A stretch of DNA of 64,000 nt from Streptomyces sp. CB02959 (GCF_002803155.1 NZ_NNBP01000033.1:36782-100781), one strand, 5' to 3'. Positions 43,506 through 52,421 are shown, counted from the first letter of the stretch. Notes: generated by a model not told the origin, from the sequence alone. Numbers and translations are program-made.

Positions 43506-43709
43506 GGCGGCCACTCCTGCACCTGCGCCACCCCGCGGCTCGTCGCGAAGATCCAGAACGCGGAGTACCCGGCCGAGCCGAGCGAGCAGATGGGGCCAGT
43601 CACCACGCTCTTCCGAGCCCAATGCAGGACGTGCGGCGGCAGATACGACAAGCCATGGCGCCGGACCGGCAGCACGCCCATCAAGCAGATAGGCCGCCCG
43701 GAAACGTGA
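43506..43709 (+). pseudogene. Coding remnant with CxC and CxxC motifs
   Basis: A 67-codon open frame without a start at its head contains SCTCATPRLVAKIQNAEYPA, then TLFRAQCRTCGGRYDKPW. The Cys pairs could form a zinc ribbon. GC-rich third positions in the first half suggest former coding. The frame ends 21 bases before the right inverted repeat. I do not recognise the family. Confidence 0.35.
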
Positions 43710-43729
43710 AAACCCGCCCAAGACGCTAC

Positions 43730-43775
43730 TGGCTGGCTACTTGGCGCCTGGTTCGCTGCTCGTCAACGGCACCCC
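43730..43775 (-). repeat. 46-bp inverted repeat, right copy
   Basis: Inverse copy of 42213-42258. Read on the reverse strand it gives GGGGTGCCGTTGACGAGC and then AGCGAACCAGGCGCCAAG. Both copies could encode GVPLTS-x-EPG-x-K-stop with conservative changes. Confidence 0.7.
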
Positions 43776-43880
43776 ACGCACCGGTGTCCGGGGCGCCGAC
43801 CGAGACCGTCCCGTCCCTCGCCGGGCGGACGTCGGGGATCGCCGCACCGGCACCGTCCCTTCCAGGCGGGACGTCGACGG

Positions 43881-44648
43881 TCAGACCGCCCTGCCCGTGC
43901 GCAGATCGCGTCCGACGCCGAGGGTCACGGCGGCCAGGAGTCCCAGCGTCCCGGTCGCGGTGAGTGCGCCGAGGTGGGGGGCGGCCCGGCCGCCGTCGAG
44001 GAGGCTTCGGACGGCGGCGAGGGCCAGGCCCGTTCCGATGAGGTGGAGGGCGGCGCGAAGCCGGCGGGTGGACGGTGGAGCCGCGGTCCGGGCGATCCGG
44101 GCGACGAGGGCGCAGGTGCGCAGTGCGGTGAACCCGAGGACGGACCAGTAGCAGAGCACCGGGACGAGGTGGGCGGCGCCCGTGAGATGGTCGACCAACC
44201 CGCTCCGGGCCGTGAGGTACAGGGCCAGGACCGCGCAGGCGGGCGCGGTGAGGGCGCCGGCGGCCGTGCGGGCCAGGCGGCGGAGCGCGCCCGCACACAG
44301 GGCGGGCAGCGGAGCGGCCAGGCCGATGCCGCACAGGACCGGCACAAGCCACAGGGCGGTGGCGGCGTGGCGTGCGTCGGGGGTCAGGGCGGCGGACGGC
44401 TGGTTGGCACGCAGCAGGAGCGCGGCGACGGCGGTGACCGCGAAGGCGGCGACGGCGACGACGCGGCGGGTCTGGCCGGCGGTCGACTCGGGCCAGTCGC
44501 CAGGATGGAGCCAGAGCCGTGCGGCCCCCGCGAGGGTGTCGGGCCAGGAACGGACGCCGGCTGCCGCCACTTCGTGGCTGAGCTCGGCGCCCCAGTGCTC
44601 GCGGATGGCGGGCGGGTAGAGCGCGGTGAGGAGCGCTGCCGCCCTCAT
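43881..44648 (-). CDS. Polytopic membrane protein coupled to PadR
   Basis: 255 residues with a soluble N-terminal part (LYPPAIREHWGAELSHEVAA) and about six membrane helices. This architecture is common next to PadR repressors in actinomycetes, where the N-terminal segment resembles the membrane partner of a PadR signalling pair. Its ATG overlaps the PadR stop, so both are cotranscribed. The function is unknown. Confidence 0.75.
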   Translation of the reverse strand: MRAAALLTALYPPAIREHWGAELSHEVAAAGVRSWPDTLAGAARLWLHPGDWPESTAGQTRRVVAVAAFAVTAVAALLLRANQPSAALTPDARHAATALWLVPVLCGIGLAAPLPALCAGALRRLARTAAGALTAPACAVLALYLTARSGLVDHLTGAAHLVPVLCYWSVLGFTALRTCALVARIARTAAPPSTRRLRAALHLIGTGLALAAVRSLLDGGRAAPHLGALTATGTLGLLAAVTLGVGRDLRTGRAV

Positions 44649-44956
44649 GCCGGAGCGATCCCGAGCGCGCGGAGTCCGGCCCGTGCGACGCGGGCCATCT
44701 GCTCCAGTTCGACGCGCAGTGCCTCCCGGCCCGCGTCGGTGAGTTGCATCGTCCGCTGGCGTTCCTGGGATGCGGCCGTCTCGTCGGCGGGCCGGATCAG
44801 GCCGCGGCCCTCCAGCCGGGCCAGCGCGCCGTAGAGGCTGCCGGGGCCGAGTTTGCGGCCGGTGAGTTCCTCGATCCCGGCGTTGATGGCGTAGCCGTGC
44901 AGCGCGCCGTCCGCGAGGACGGTGAGCACCAGCATCTGGGCGTCGTTGCTGTGCAT
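44645..44956 (-). CDS. PadR-family transcriptional regulator
   Basis: 103 residues. The helix-turn-helix is MLVLTVLADGALHGYAINAG and the wing region is LGPGSLYGALARLEGRGLIR, followed by the C-terminal dimerisation helix. ATG 44956. A dense operator region lies upstream (45010-45058), shared with the divergent membrane protein gene at 45110. Confidence 0.88.
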   Translation of the reverse strand: MHSNDAQMLVLTVLADGALHGYAINAGIEELTGRKLGPGSLYGALARLEGRGLIRPADETAASQERQRTMQLTDAGREALRVELEQMARVARAGLRALGIAPA

Positions 44957-45009
44957 GGGTCTTCTCGTCTCCCGTCCATCGCAGTACGAGGCACGATGCT
45001 CCTCGGCGC

Positions 45010-45058
45010 GTAATACATTACACGTACTACTCGTCGCGTACTACGCGCTGCGTACTAT
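45010..45058. promoter_or_regulatory. Operator array: GTAATACATTAC and three CGTACTAY repeats at 14-bp period
   Basis: GTAAT-AC-ATTAC (45010-45021) is a perfect palindrome. CGTACTAC, CGTACTAC and CGTACTAT follow at 45023, 45037 and 45051, each 14 bases after the last. The array lies between the divergent PadR and membrane protein genes. Confidence 0.6.
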
Positions 45059-45109
45059 GACTCCCAGGGGCGCAGGACGCGCGCCGATCCGGTCCTGGAA
45101 CGTGGGGAT

Positions 45110-46147
45110 GTGGTCATGAGACGTGGTCAACGTGGTTACGGTCAGCGAGAGTTGCGGGACGGAGCGGCCCCACCGGCCGCGATCTGGTTGTCCCTGGGAA
45201 CGGCGGTCCTGTTCGAGGTGGCGACGGTGACGGCCTCTCAGGTCGCGGCGGTCCGGGCGGCCAGCCCCTGGCAGGACGACCCCTATGACGCGGTGGTGTC
45301 CCTGACCCAGTTCACGGTGCCGGTGCTGGCGCTGGCGATCGCCGTGCGGATGCTGGTGCGGCGGGGGCCCGGCGGTCCGGACCGGGCCCAGCAGACCGGG
45401 CGCGCGGCCGGTGCGATGACCGTGCTGATCGGCCTCACCGCCGCCTTCGAGTGGGCCGCGATCCTCGTGGGAGCGCACGCCACTTCGCGGGGGACCTGGA
45501 CGTCGGTTCTGATCGGCGGGCTGACTGTGGTCTCCGGGCTCACGGTGGTGGTGACGGCACTGCTGGTGCGGGGTCGCGGACCGCGGGGCGCATCCGCCCG
45601 GTGGCAGCATGACTGGCTCGGTGACGCGATCGCCGTCTGCGACCGGATTCCCGTACTGCGCAACCGGGTTGGGCCCCGCGCGGTGGCCTGGGTACGCCGG
45701 CGGGCGATGACTGTCTTCGTCGGGCTGAGCGCACTGGCCGCAGTCGGCATCGCCGGTTCGCTGGCCATCGGCGAACGGTGGACGAACCCCCTGCTCATCG
45801 CCTGGGCGCTGGCGATCGAGACCACCGCCTTCCTGGCGTTCTGCGTGCTGAGCAACGCGCTCGCCGGGTTCGTCGCCCGGCCGCCCCGCACACGGTCCCG
45901 TCGGGTCGCCGAGGCGTCGATGGTCGCCGGATGCGTGGCGATCCAGGTCGCGATGGCGTTCCGCGACGCACTGTGGTCCGCGCTGGGGGCGGGCGCGGTG
46001 ACGTCGGTACCGGTACTGGTGACGGGCACGCTCGGGGCCGGACTGCTCACGTCGGTGGTCACCGCCGGACTGCTGACAGCACTGCCTCAGCACCCCAACC
46101 CGCCTCCCGTGGAGGGAACTTCAACCTCGTGGACGTCGAAGTCCTGA
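45110..46147 (+). CDS. Polytopic membrane protein of unknown function
   Basis: 345 residues (GTG 45110; ATG 45116 possible). About eight hydrophobic segments in two groups are separated by a charged loop (RGASARWQHDWLGDAIAVCD). It diverges from the PadR unit and shares its operator array, so PadR probably represses it. I do not recognise a family. The C-terminal tail is short and polar. It could be a permease-like or stress membrane protein under PadR control. Confidence 0.7.
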   Translation: MVMRRGQRGYGQRELRDGAAPPAAIWLSLGTAVLFEVATVTASQVAAVRAASPWQDDPYDAVVSLTQFTVPVLALAIAVRMLVRRGPGGPDRAQQTGRAAGAMTVLIGLTAAFEWAAILVGAHATSRGTWTSVLIGGLTVVSGLTVVVTALLVRGRGPRGASARWQHDWLGDAIAVCDRIPVLRNRVGPRAVAWVRRRAMTVFVGLSALAAVGIAGSLAIGERWTNPLLIAWALAIETTAFLAFCVLSNALAGFVARPPRTRSRRVAEASMVAGCVAIQVAMAFRDALWSALGAGAVTSVPVLVTGTLGAGLLTSVVTAGLLTALPQHPNPPPVEGTSTSWTSKS

Positions 46148-46494
46148 AGGGCGACACCCCCCCGCAAGGTGATGGGCGACCACGACGGCGTGAGCCTGGC
46201 CGACTACGGCGAGTACCAGTACTCGTCACACGGCGGAGAACCTCGCTCGCACACCCAGGGGCGCCGGCAGGGTTTCGAGTGGGGCCGGGAGTCCCTGGAC
46301 GCGCTTCCGGAGCGCTCCATAACGTCCGTGTTATGGCCAAGCGTTAGTACTCCGTTCACAAACGCTACGGGAGTATGGCCATGTTCATGGCGAACAACCC
46401 CTGCGTACCGGGCGTTCGCCGTGGGCGCGGCCCCTGAGGCCATCGACCCCGCACACGCACGTCCTACGTGGCGTGCCTTCCGGATCGAGGAACC
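46148..46494. other. Intergenic region, no supported gene
   Basis: About 350 bases before the trypsin gene. I see no coding signal. The lower-GC part at 46340-46400 is the likely promoter region of the protease. Confidence 0.5.
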
Positions 46495-47211
46495 TTGCGC
46501 ATATCGAAGCTCGTGCCCGCTCTCGCCGCCGCAGCCGTCGCCGTCCTCGCACTTCTCGCCCCCACCGCCGTCGCGGCGCCGGTTCCCCCCGGCGCCAAGG
46601 GGCCGCAGCCCATCATCGGTGGGCAATATGCGAACAGCGGCCCCTGGGCCGTCCGGCTGTACTCGAACGGCCAGGAGACCTGTTCGGCCACGATCATCGC
46701 CCCGACCTGGGTCCTCACCGCCAAGCACTGCGTCGCCGGCGGGGCGCTGTCGTTCCGCATCGGGAGCCTGGACCAGTACAGCGGCGGGACCGCGGCCAAC
46801 GGCGTGCAGACCTACACCCACGGGGCGGACCTCGCGCTCGTCCGCCTCGACCGCTCCGTGTCCACGACCTATGCCACCCTCGGGCAGCCCGGCTCGGTGA
46901 GTGTCGGACAGAACGTGCAGGTCTACGGCTGGGGTGCCACCTCCCAGTGCGGTTCGGAGATCAACTGCCAGTCCCGCTACCTGAAGTTCGCCAACGTCAC
47001 CGTCAGCGGCGGCTGCACCGACGCCTACGGCGGCTCCGCGATCTGCGCCTACTGGGGCGACGGCATCACCGCCGGTGGCGACTCCGGCGGCCCGATGATG
47101 GCGAACGGCGTCCAGGTCGGCGTCGCCTCCACCAGCGACCGCCAGACGAACACGGCGTACAGCAACGTGACCGCGTACCGCTCCTGGATCCAGTCGATCG
47201 CCGGCGTCTGA
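46495..47211 (+). CDS. Secreted trypsin-like serine protease
   Basis: 238 residues. A Sec signal peptide (LVPALAAAAVAVLALLAPTA) and a short propeptide are followed by the trypsin N-terminus IIGGQYA. The catalytic triad is visible: His in LTAKHCV, Asp in HGADLALVRL, Ser in GGDSGGP. Cys pairs match the S1 fold. TTG 46495 is preceded by GAGGA; GTG 46468 is in frame upstream. It would be a secreted digestive protease. A 13-bp hairpin follows. Confidence 0.92.
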   Translation: MRISKLVPALAAAAVAVLALLAPTAVAAPVPPGAKGPQPIIGGQYANSGPWAVRLYSNGQETCSATIIAPTWVLTAKHCVAGGALSFRIGSLDQYSGGTAANGVQTYTHGADLALVRLDRSVSTTYATLGQPGSVSVGQNVQVYGWGATSQCGSEINCQSRYLKFANVTVSGGCTDAYGGSAICAYWGDGITAGGDSGGPMMANGVQVGVASTSDRQTNTAYSNVTAYRSWIQSIAGV

Positions 47212-47235
47212 ACCCGTGCCGCCTCCTCGGCGGAC

Positions 47236-47272
47236 ACCGGGGCCCTCATCGCGGCGCGGTGAGGGCCCCGGT
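47236..47272. terminator. Terminator after the trypsin gene
   Basis: ACCGGGGCCCTCA / TGAGGGCCCCGGT, a perfect 13-bp stem with an 11-base loop, 25 bases after the stop. Confidence 0.85.
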
Positions 47273-47366
47273 CGCCACCCGGAAACAACCGCCCCAGGAC
47301 CGCCGTAACGCCCGCACCCCGGCGGCAAGCACCGGCACACGCCCACCCTGCCGACTCCCTCCCGCC

Positions 47367-47421
47367 TCCTCCTGCCTTCCTCCTGCCTTCCTCCTGCCTT
47401 CCTCCTGCCTTCCTCCTGGCG
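47367..47421. repeat. 11-bp tandem repeat (TCCTCCTGCCT), five units
   Basis: Four exact copies of TCCTCCTGCCT and a fifth degenerate one lie head to tail between the protease terminator and the LysR gene. The strand is strongly pyrimidine-rich. Confidence 0.85.
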
Positions 47422-47543
47422 GAGCATCGCGCGGATTTGGCCAGGCGAGGGGAGTTCCGACCGGAAGGCGGCGCGGACGAACCCGACACCTGAACTTTCA
47501 AGTACTACTTGCCCGCGGTCTCCGTATTGCGCAAGCTCCCTTC

Positions 47544-48485
47544 ATGGAACTGGAGTTGAGACACCTGAGGATCCTCCGCGCGATCGCTGACGCGGGCAGT
47601 CTGACCAGAGCGGCGACGGCGCTCGGGCTCGCCCAGCCCGCGCTCAGCGCACAGCTCAGACGGATCGAGCGAGCTTTCGGCGGTGCACTGTTCGAGCGTG
47701 GGCGGTACGGCGTACGGGCCACCGCGCTCGGCGAACTCGTTCTGGAGCGCTCGCGGGTCGTGCTGCCCGCGGTGAGCGAACTCCAGCGAGAGGCCACCCG
47801 GTTCGCCCGTACCAGGCAGGAGACCGAACGGCTGCGGCTGGGCGCGACACACGGCCCACTGCTCGGCGCGCTGGTGGACCGGCTCGCCGACGCCGCCCCG
47901 GACACCACCGTGACGACCCACGTCTCCTGGTCCGAGCGCGAGCTCGCCGAGCTGCTGTCCGAAGGGCGCCTGGACTTCGCACTGACCGGCGCCTGCGGGT
48001 CCGCGCCACCGCCCGGCGCCCCTCACCTCGCCTGGCGGGATATCGCCGTCGACCCCATCTTCGTCATGCTCCCCGACAGCCATCCCCTCGCCCACGCCCC
48101 GGAGGTCGAACTGGCCGCGCTGGCGGAGGAGAAGTGGGCGTGTGTACCGGGCGACGGCTGTTTCGGAGACTGTTTCACCATCGCCTGCGCCCGGGCCGGC
48201 TTCAGCCCCCGCCGCATGTACGAGACGGACACCGCCTCCTGCGCGCACCTGGTGCAGGTGGGCCGCGCGGTGGGCTTGTGCCGGGCCACCTTCCCGCCGA
48301 CACCCGGCCTGACCACCCGCCCCCTGGCCGGCACGCCGCTGCACTGGCGGCACTTGCTGGGCTGGCACCCGGCGAACCAGCGGCCCGACACCGCGGCGAC
48401 GATGCTGGCGCAGGCCCTGCGCGCGCACGCGCGCACGGCGGCGCACTGCGACACCTACAGACTGGCGGGTCCGGGCGGACCGTGA
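47544..48485 (+). CDS. LysR-family transcriptional regulator
   Basis: 313 residues. The N-terminal helix-turn-helix is ELRHLRILRAIADAGSLTRA followed by LAQPALSAQLRRIE; a substrate-binding domain follows (LRLGATHGPLLGALVDRLAD). ATG 47544. LysR regulators usually act on a divergent neighbour, but upstream lies the tandem repeat and the convergent-free protease unit. Possible targets are that protease or the downstream dioxygenase. The C-terminal part has several Cys (GDGCFGDCFTIACARAG), unusual for the family. Confidence 0.9.
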   Translation: MELELRHLRILRAIADAGSLTRAATALGLAQPALSAQLRRIERAFGGALFERGRYGVRATALGELVLERSRVVLPAVSELQREATRFARTRQETERLRLGATHGPLLGALVDRLADAAPDTTVTTHVSWSERELAELLSEGRLDFALTGACGSAPPPGAPHLAWRDIAVDPIFVMLPDSHPLAHAPEVELAALAEEKWACVPGDGCFGDCFTIACARAGFSPRRMYETDTASCAHLVQVGRAVGLCRATFPPTPGLTTRPLAGTPLHWRHLLGWHPANQRPDTAATMLAQALRAHARTAAHCDTYRLAGPGGP

Positions 48486-49001
48486 GACCCGGTCGGCGAC
48501 CTGCCACACCGCGGCGCCGAAGGAGAGCGCCGCCCGACGTCTGCGGCGACCGGCGGCGGCGTCAAGCTACGCCCCTCCCCCGCGGATGAGCACGACCATC
48601 CAGCTCCAGAGGGCACTTCCCAGTCGCCCACACGCAGTCAACTCACCTACAACTTCACCATAGTTGAGGCACAGGTGACGCACCACGGCGCGGCAGCGCC
48701 AACCGTACCTACCTGGCTGGAATCCGAGCCAGGCGGGGACCACCGCAGGCTCATTTCGCTCCATAACACTGCCCAGAGGGATCGAGCGGTATCTCGCTCA
48801 ACGGCCGCCGCTGCCATTACCGTCGTCGGCGGTGACCTCGCCGAGGACGGCCCTCCGAACGGCATGGCGCGGTTTGCGCGCCGGTGCCGTCCGGGTCGGC
48901 AGGCCACCGTCCTCACGGTCGACGCGTCCGCGCCTCTCCAGTCACATGTCAGGCACGTCCCGTCCCTCTTCCTTCCCTACTCAGGAGACCGAGGAATCGC
49001 C
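48486..49001. other. Intergenic region, no supported gene
   Basis: About 515 bases between the LysR and dioxygenase genes. Frames open through it, but with poor codon bias and no motif. It presumably carries the dioxygenase promoter. Confidence 0.5.
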
Positions 49002-49841
49002 ATGACACCCCCTCCTCACCGCGACGCCGGCTCCGGCCCGCCGATCAGCCGCAAGAGCCTGCTCAAGGCGGCCGTCGCCGCCGGTGCCGCGGTCCCGCTG
49101 CTGTCGTCGGGCACGGTGGCGCTCGCCCGTGACGCCGCCGGCCTGCGGCGCCCCCTCTCCGTGACGCCCGCCTGCGACGACGGGGACGGCCCCACCCACG
49201 AACAGATCGAGGGCCCCTACTTCAAGCCCGACTCCCCGCTGCGGAAGAACCTGGTGGACTCCGGCATGCAGGGCACCCCGCTGACCGTCAGCGGCTACGT
49301 CTTCGGCCGTCACTGCTCCCCCCTCTCCGGTGTGCTGCTCGACTTCTGGCAGGCCGACGACGGCGGCAACTACGACATGGCCGGCTACACGCTGCGCGGC
49401 CATCAGTTCACGGAAGCGGGCGGAGCGTTCTCGCTGGCCACAATCGTGCCGGGCCTCTATCCGGGCCGCACGCGGCACCTCCACGTCAAGGTGCAGGCCC
49501 CCGGAGAGCCCGTACTGACCACCCAGCTGTACTTCCCCGGCGAACCGCGCAACTCCACCGACGCCCTCTTCGATGCCGCACTGCTGATGAACGTCCGCGG
49601 GGCGGGCAACGGCAAGGAGGGCACCTTCGACTTCGTGTTGAACGTCGACGGGACGCCGGGGCCGGGCGACCCCACCGACCCGCCCACCGACCCGCCGAGC
49701 GGCGCCTGGACGCCCGGCCACTCCTACACCGCGGGCGACCGGGTCACCTACCAGGGCCTCAGCTACCGCTGTGTGCAGGCCCACACGTCGATGACCGGCT
49801 GGGAGCCGCCCAACGTGACGGCGCTGTGGCGCCGCGAGTGA
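49002..49841 (+). CDS. Secreted intradiol ring-cleavage dioxygenase with C-terminal carbohydrate-binding module
   Basis: 279 residues. A Tat-like signal (ISRKSLLKAAVAAGAAVPLL) is followed by the intradiol core: EGPYFKPDSPLRKN with the first Tyr ligand, then LYPGRTRHLHVKV with Tyr and two His that hold Fe(III). After a Pro/Asp linker (GDPTDPPTDPPSG) the last 45 residues form a CBM5/12-type module (WTPGHSYTAGDRVTYQGLSY). It should cleave catechols while bound to biomass. One similar secreted enzyme was described from a cellulolytic Streptomyces. ATG 49002 follows CAGGAGA. Confidence 0.9.
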   Translation: MTPPPHRDAGSGPPISRKSLLKAAVAAGAAVPLLSSGTVALARDAAGLRRPLSVTPACDDGDGPTHEQIEGPYFKPDSPLRKNLVDSGMQGTPLTVSGYVFGRHCSPLSGVLLDFWQADDGGNYDMAGYTLRGHQFTEAGGAFSLATIVPGLYPGRTRHLHVKVQAPGEPVLTTQLYFPGEPRNSTDALFDAALLMNVRGAGNGKEGTFDFVLNVDGTPGPGDPTDPPTDPPSGAWTPGHSYTAGDRVTYQGLSYRCVQAHTSMTGWEPPNVTALWRRE

Positions 49842-50089
49842 CCACCGTGCGCAAGCCCGCTGTTCGTGGCGGTCGGCGGCGCGCCCGTGCGGGAGCGGGA
49901 GTTTCCGACACACCGGCTGGCAACGGCACTGTGGGGCACCGTCGTTGATGCCCCACAGCTCCACGAACCCGGTCTCAGTCCCGTGTCATCGCCGCTGACG
50001 TAGGCGGCCTCGCTGCTGGCGTAGGCAGATCGCCACTGACGTAGCGTCAACGCGACTCGACACGGCAGACACAGCCGACGCGACGCCTG

Positions 50090-50470
50090 CTACTGCGGCT
50101 TGAAGGACCGGATCTGGTAGCTGCCCTGCAGGTTGCCGCCCGATCCGGCCCGGGTGGATCCGACCCGTCCGTGGAAGTTGGTCTGGGTGTAGTACTGCAC
50201 CCGGTGGCCGGTCCCGTTCCACACGGAGCGCACGCGCTGGCCCCGCCGGATGAAGGAACAGTCGTCGGCGGTGTTCGCCTTGCTGCGCTGCGACCACTGG
50301 CAACGGGTTCCGCCGCCGTTCCAGTCGCTGTAGATGCAGAAGTGGCCGGGGGTGCAGTGGTAGGACGCCCGGTGGACGGGCGCTGCGTGGGCGGCGGTTG
50401 CGGTGGGCGCGAGGCCGAAGACGACCGCCAGGGCGGCCGAAGCGACGGCTAACGAACGCATACGACGCAT
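50090..50470 (-). CDS. Secreted beta/gamma-crystallin or peptidase inhibitor I36-like protein
   Basis: 126 residues. The signal peptide (LAVASAALAVVFGLAPTATA) ends near AHA-AP. The mature domain (HFCIYSDWNGGGTRCQWSQR) has the Cys pattern and FCIYS motif of the I36/SMPI-like crystallin fold found in Streptomyces metalloproteinase inhibitors. ATG 50470 follows AAGGAG. It may inhibit a secreted protease or simply be a structural secreted protein. Confidence 0.8.
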   Translation of the reverse strand: MRRMRSLAVASAALAVVFGLAPTATAAHAAPVHRASYHCTPGHFCIYSDWNGGGTRCQWSQRSKANTADDCSFIRRGQRVRSVWNGTGHRVQYYTQTNFHGRVGSTRAGSGGNLQGSYQIRSFKPQ

Positions 50471-50730
50471 GGCAATGCTCCTTGGTGTAGGCGGGAAGGG
50501 GCCGTTGCCGCCGGCGACGCCGGACGGCCAGTCAAGGCACCGTCGCCAGTATCGGTCGGGGCCGTGAGCGCCAGACGGCGTTTCGCCGGACTCGCGGCCG
50601 GTCGTTGAGGCACGGCGGCGCGCGGGCCGGTCGCGCCCCGGCGCCCGCGCCCCGATGTGCTTCCACACGCCCGCCGACGGCCCGTCCCAGGCGCCGCCCG
50701 CCACGGCCGCGGAGCACACCCGCCGCCCCG

Positions 50731-51798
50731 TCACTCCGGTCGCACGGCCTCCGAGACCTCGGCGATCAGGGTCGCCACGTCGGCGCCCCAGCGCGAGCTG
50801 ATGACCAGGTCGCGGGCCGGGTCGACCCACAGCAGATGCGAGCCGCCGTTGCCCCGCGCGCAGCGTCCGGTCGACGGGGCGGTGGGCCAGACCGACCGGT
50901 CGTCGTTCAGCCACCACGACAGCCCGTAGTTCGGCTTGACGCGGCAGGGGGTCCACAGGGCGTCGATCCAGCGGCGGGAGAGGACTTGGCGGTCGGCGTG
51001 ACGTCCATCGCGCAGACAGAGCCGGCCGATCCGGGCGAGGTCGAGGGCGCTGATCCACAGTCCGCCGCCCCAGTGCGCCCCGCCGGAGACAACGGGGATC
51101 CGGCCGCCGTCGAGTTCGGCGTAGGAGGTGCGGTAGCCGTGCCACGACCAGGACGGGGAGCTTCCGATCGGGTCCAGCACCCGGGTGCGCAGGACGTCCG
51201 GGAGGGAGCGCCCGAACAGGACGGTGAGGGCGAGGGCGGTGAGGTTGACCCGGACGTCGTTGTAGGCCCACCCCTCCCCCGGTGGCCCGCCCGGCGACTC
51301 CGTCCCCTCACGGGTGCTCTGTGCGTCGACGCTCGTGGGCTTTCCCCACAGCACCCCTTCCCACTGGCTCGTCTGATCCAGCAGGTGCCGCCAGGTGATG
51401 CCGCGTCCGTGCTGGTCGGCGAAGGCCGGCAGCCGAACGGACCGGTACACCGGCTCGTCGAGCGCCATCAGCCCGTCGTCGAAGGCGACCCCCGCCACCA
51501 GCGACAGCACGCTCTTGGTGGCGCTGAACGCCATCTCCACACGGGTCGGGTCGCCCCAGGACGCCACGACCCGGCCCCTGCGCACGATCACGCCGCTGGG
51601 TCCGCCGCCGTCCAGCAGCGGTCCGACCACCTCGCGGTGGGAGGCGTCCGCCACCTGCGCCGCTAGGTACGTGGTCATGTCCTCGACGCCCGCGACCGGC
51701 CGCTCGGCCTGTCCTCGGGCGGCCCGCGCCAAGGCGTCGGCGTCCACCCCCGCCCACGGATCGGCCCCCGGAACCTCGTCCACCTGTGCCTGTATCAC
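50731..51798 (-). CDS. Beta-lactamase-family serine hydrolase
   Basis: About 355 residues. SATK in VEMAFSATKSVLSL is the SxxK nucleophile-base motif, and WAYNDVRVNL holds the YxN motif. The fold is that of class C beta-lactamases, esterases and D-amino-acid peptidases. No signal peptide is seen, so it is probably an intracellular esterase or peptidase. GTG 51798 is preceded by GGAGGT, better supported than TTG 51837. The substrate is unknown. Confidence 0.88.
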   Translation of the reverse strand: MIQAQVDEVPGADPWAGVDADALARAARGQAERPVAGVEDMTTYLAAQVADASHREVVGPLLDGGGPSGVIVRRGRVVASWGDPTRVEMAFSATKSVLSLVAGVAFDDGLMALDEPVYRSVRLPAFADQHGRGITWRHLLDQTSQWEGVLWGKPTSVDAQSTREGTESPGGPPGEGWAYNDVRVNLTALALTVLFGRSLPDVLRTRVLDPIGSSPSWSWHGYRTSYAELDGGRIPVVSGGAHWGGGLWISALDLARIGRLCLRDGRHADRQVLSRRWIDALWTPCRVKPNYGLSWWLNDDRSVWPTAPSTGRCARGNGGSHLLWVDPARDLVISSRWGADVATLIAEVSEAVRPE

Positions 51799-51951
51799 GG
51801 CCGCCCCACCTCCACAGTCCGGACTGTTCGCCGTCAACTGCCCACCCTAGAGCGTGGGTGACCGCCTCCACGGGAGAGTCCGGCGGTCCCGAGATGTCTG
51901 GGGAAGCACCCGCGAGAGGTTGCCTCGATCAGGTGACCCGTTGTTCAGGTC

Positions 51952-52365
51952 ATGCTCAGCAGAGGAGATCTCACGAATGACGAGTGGGCGGTGCTGGAGC
52001 CGTTGCTGCTCAAGAGCAACAACCGGTGCGGCCGATGGCGGGATCACCGGCAGGTGATCAACGGGATCATTCACCGACTCGGCACCGGCTGCCGGACAGT
52101 GTCGGCGCCGACAAGGCACACAGCAACGGTCTGATCCGCTCCTACCTGCGACGCCGCGGCATCCGGCACGTGATCCCGGAGAAGAGTGACACCTCGTCCG
52201 CCCGCCTGCGCAGAGGTTCACGCGGCGGCCGACCTGCCGGCTTCGACAAGACCCGGTACCGAGCTCGGAACACTGTCGAGCGGGCGATCAACAAGCACAA
52301 GCAGTTCAGGGCCGTCGCCACCCGCTACGACAAGCGCGGATACGTCTTCCTCGGCACAGTCAGTC
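51952..52365 (+). pseudogene. IS5-family transposase with internal deletion
   Basis: The N-terminus (LSRGDLTNDEWAVLEPLLLK and WRDHRQVINGIIHRLGTG) is intact for about 45 codons from ATG 51952. It is then joined, out of frame near 52100, to the C-terminus (GADKAHSNGLIRSYLRRRGI, VIPEK, RYRARNTVERAINKHKQFRA, YDKRGYVFLGT). The central block with the first two catalytic Asp residues is missing. This is a dead insertion sequence; its terminal repeats were not found by eye. Confidence 0.82.
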
Positions 52366-52421
52366 ACGGGGCTTCTTGTACTCCTCACGCGCCCGAATCC
52401 CCGCGGGTACACCGCGGGCTG

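Noticed and set aside
47367..47421. CRISPR array
   Set aside because: The repeat units are 11 bp and contiguous without spacers, so this is a simple tandem repeat. No other array-like pattern was seen in the window.
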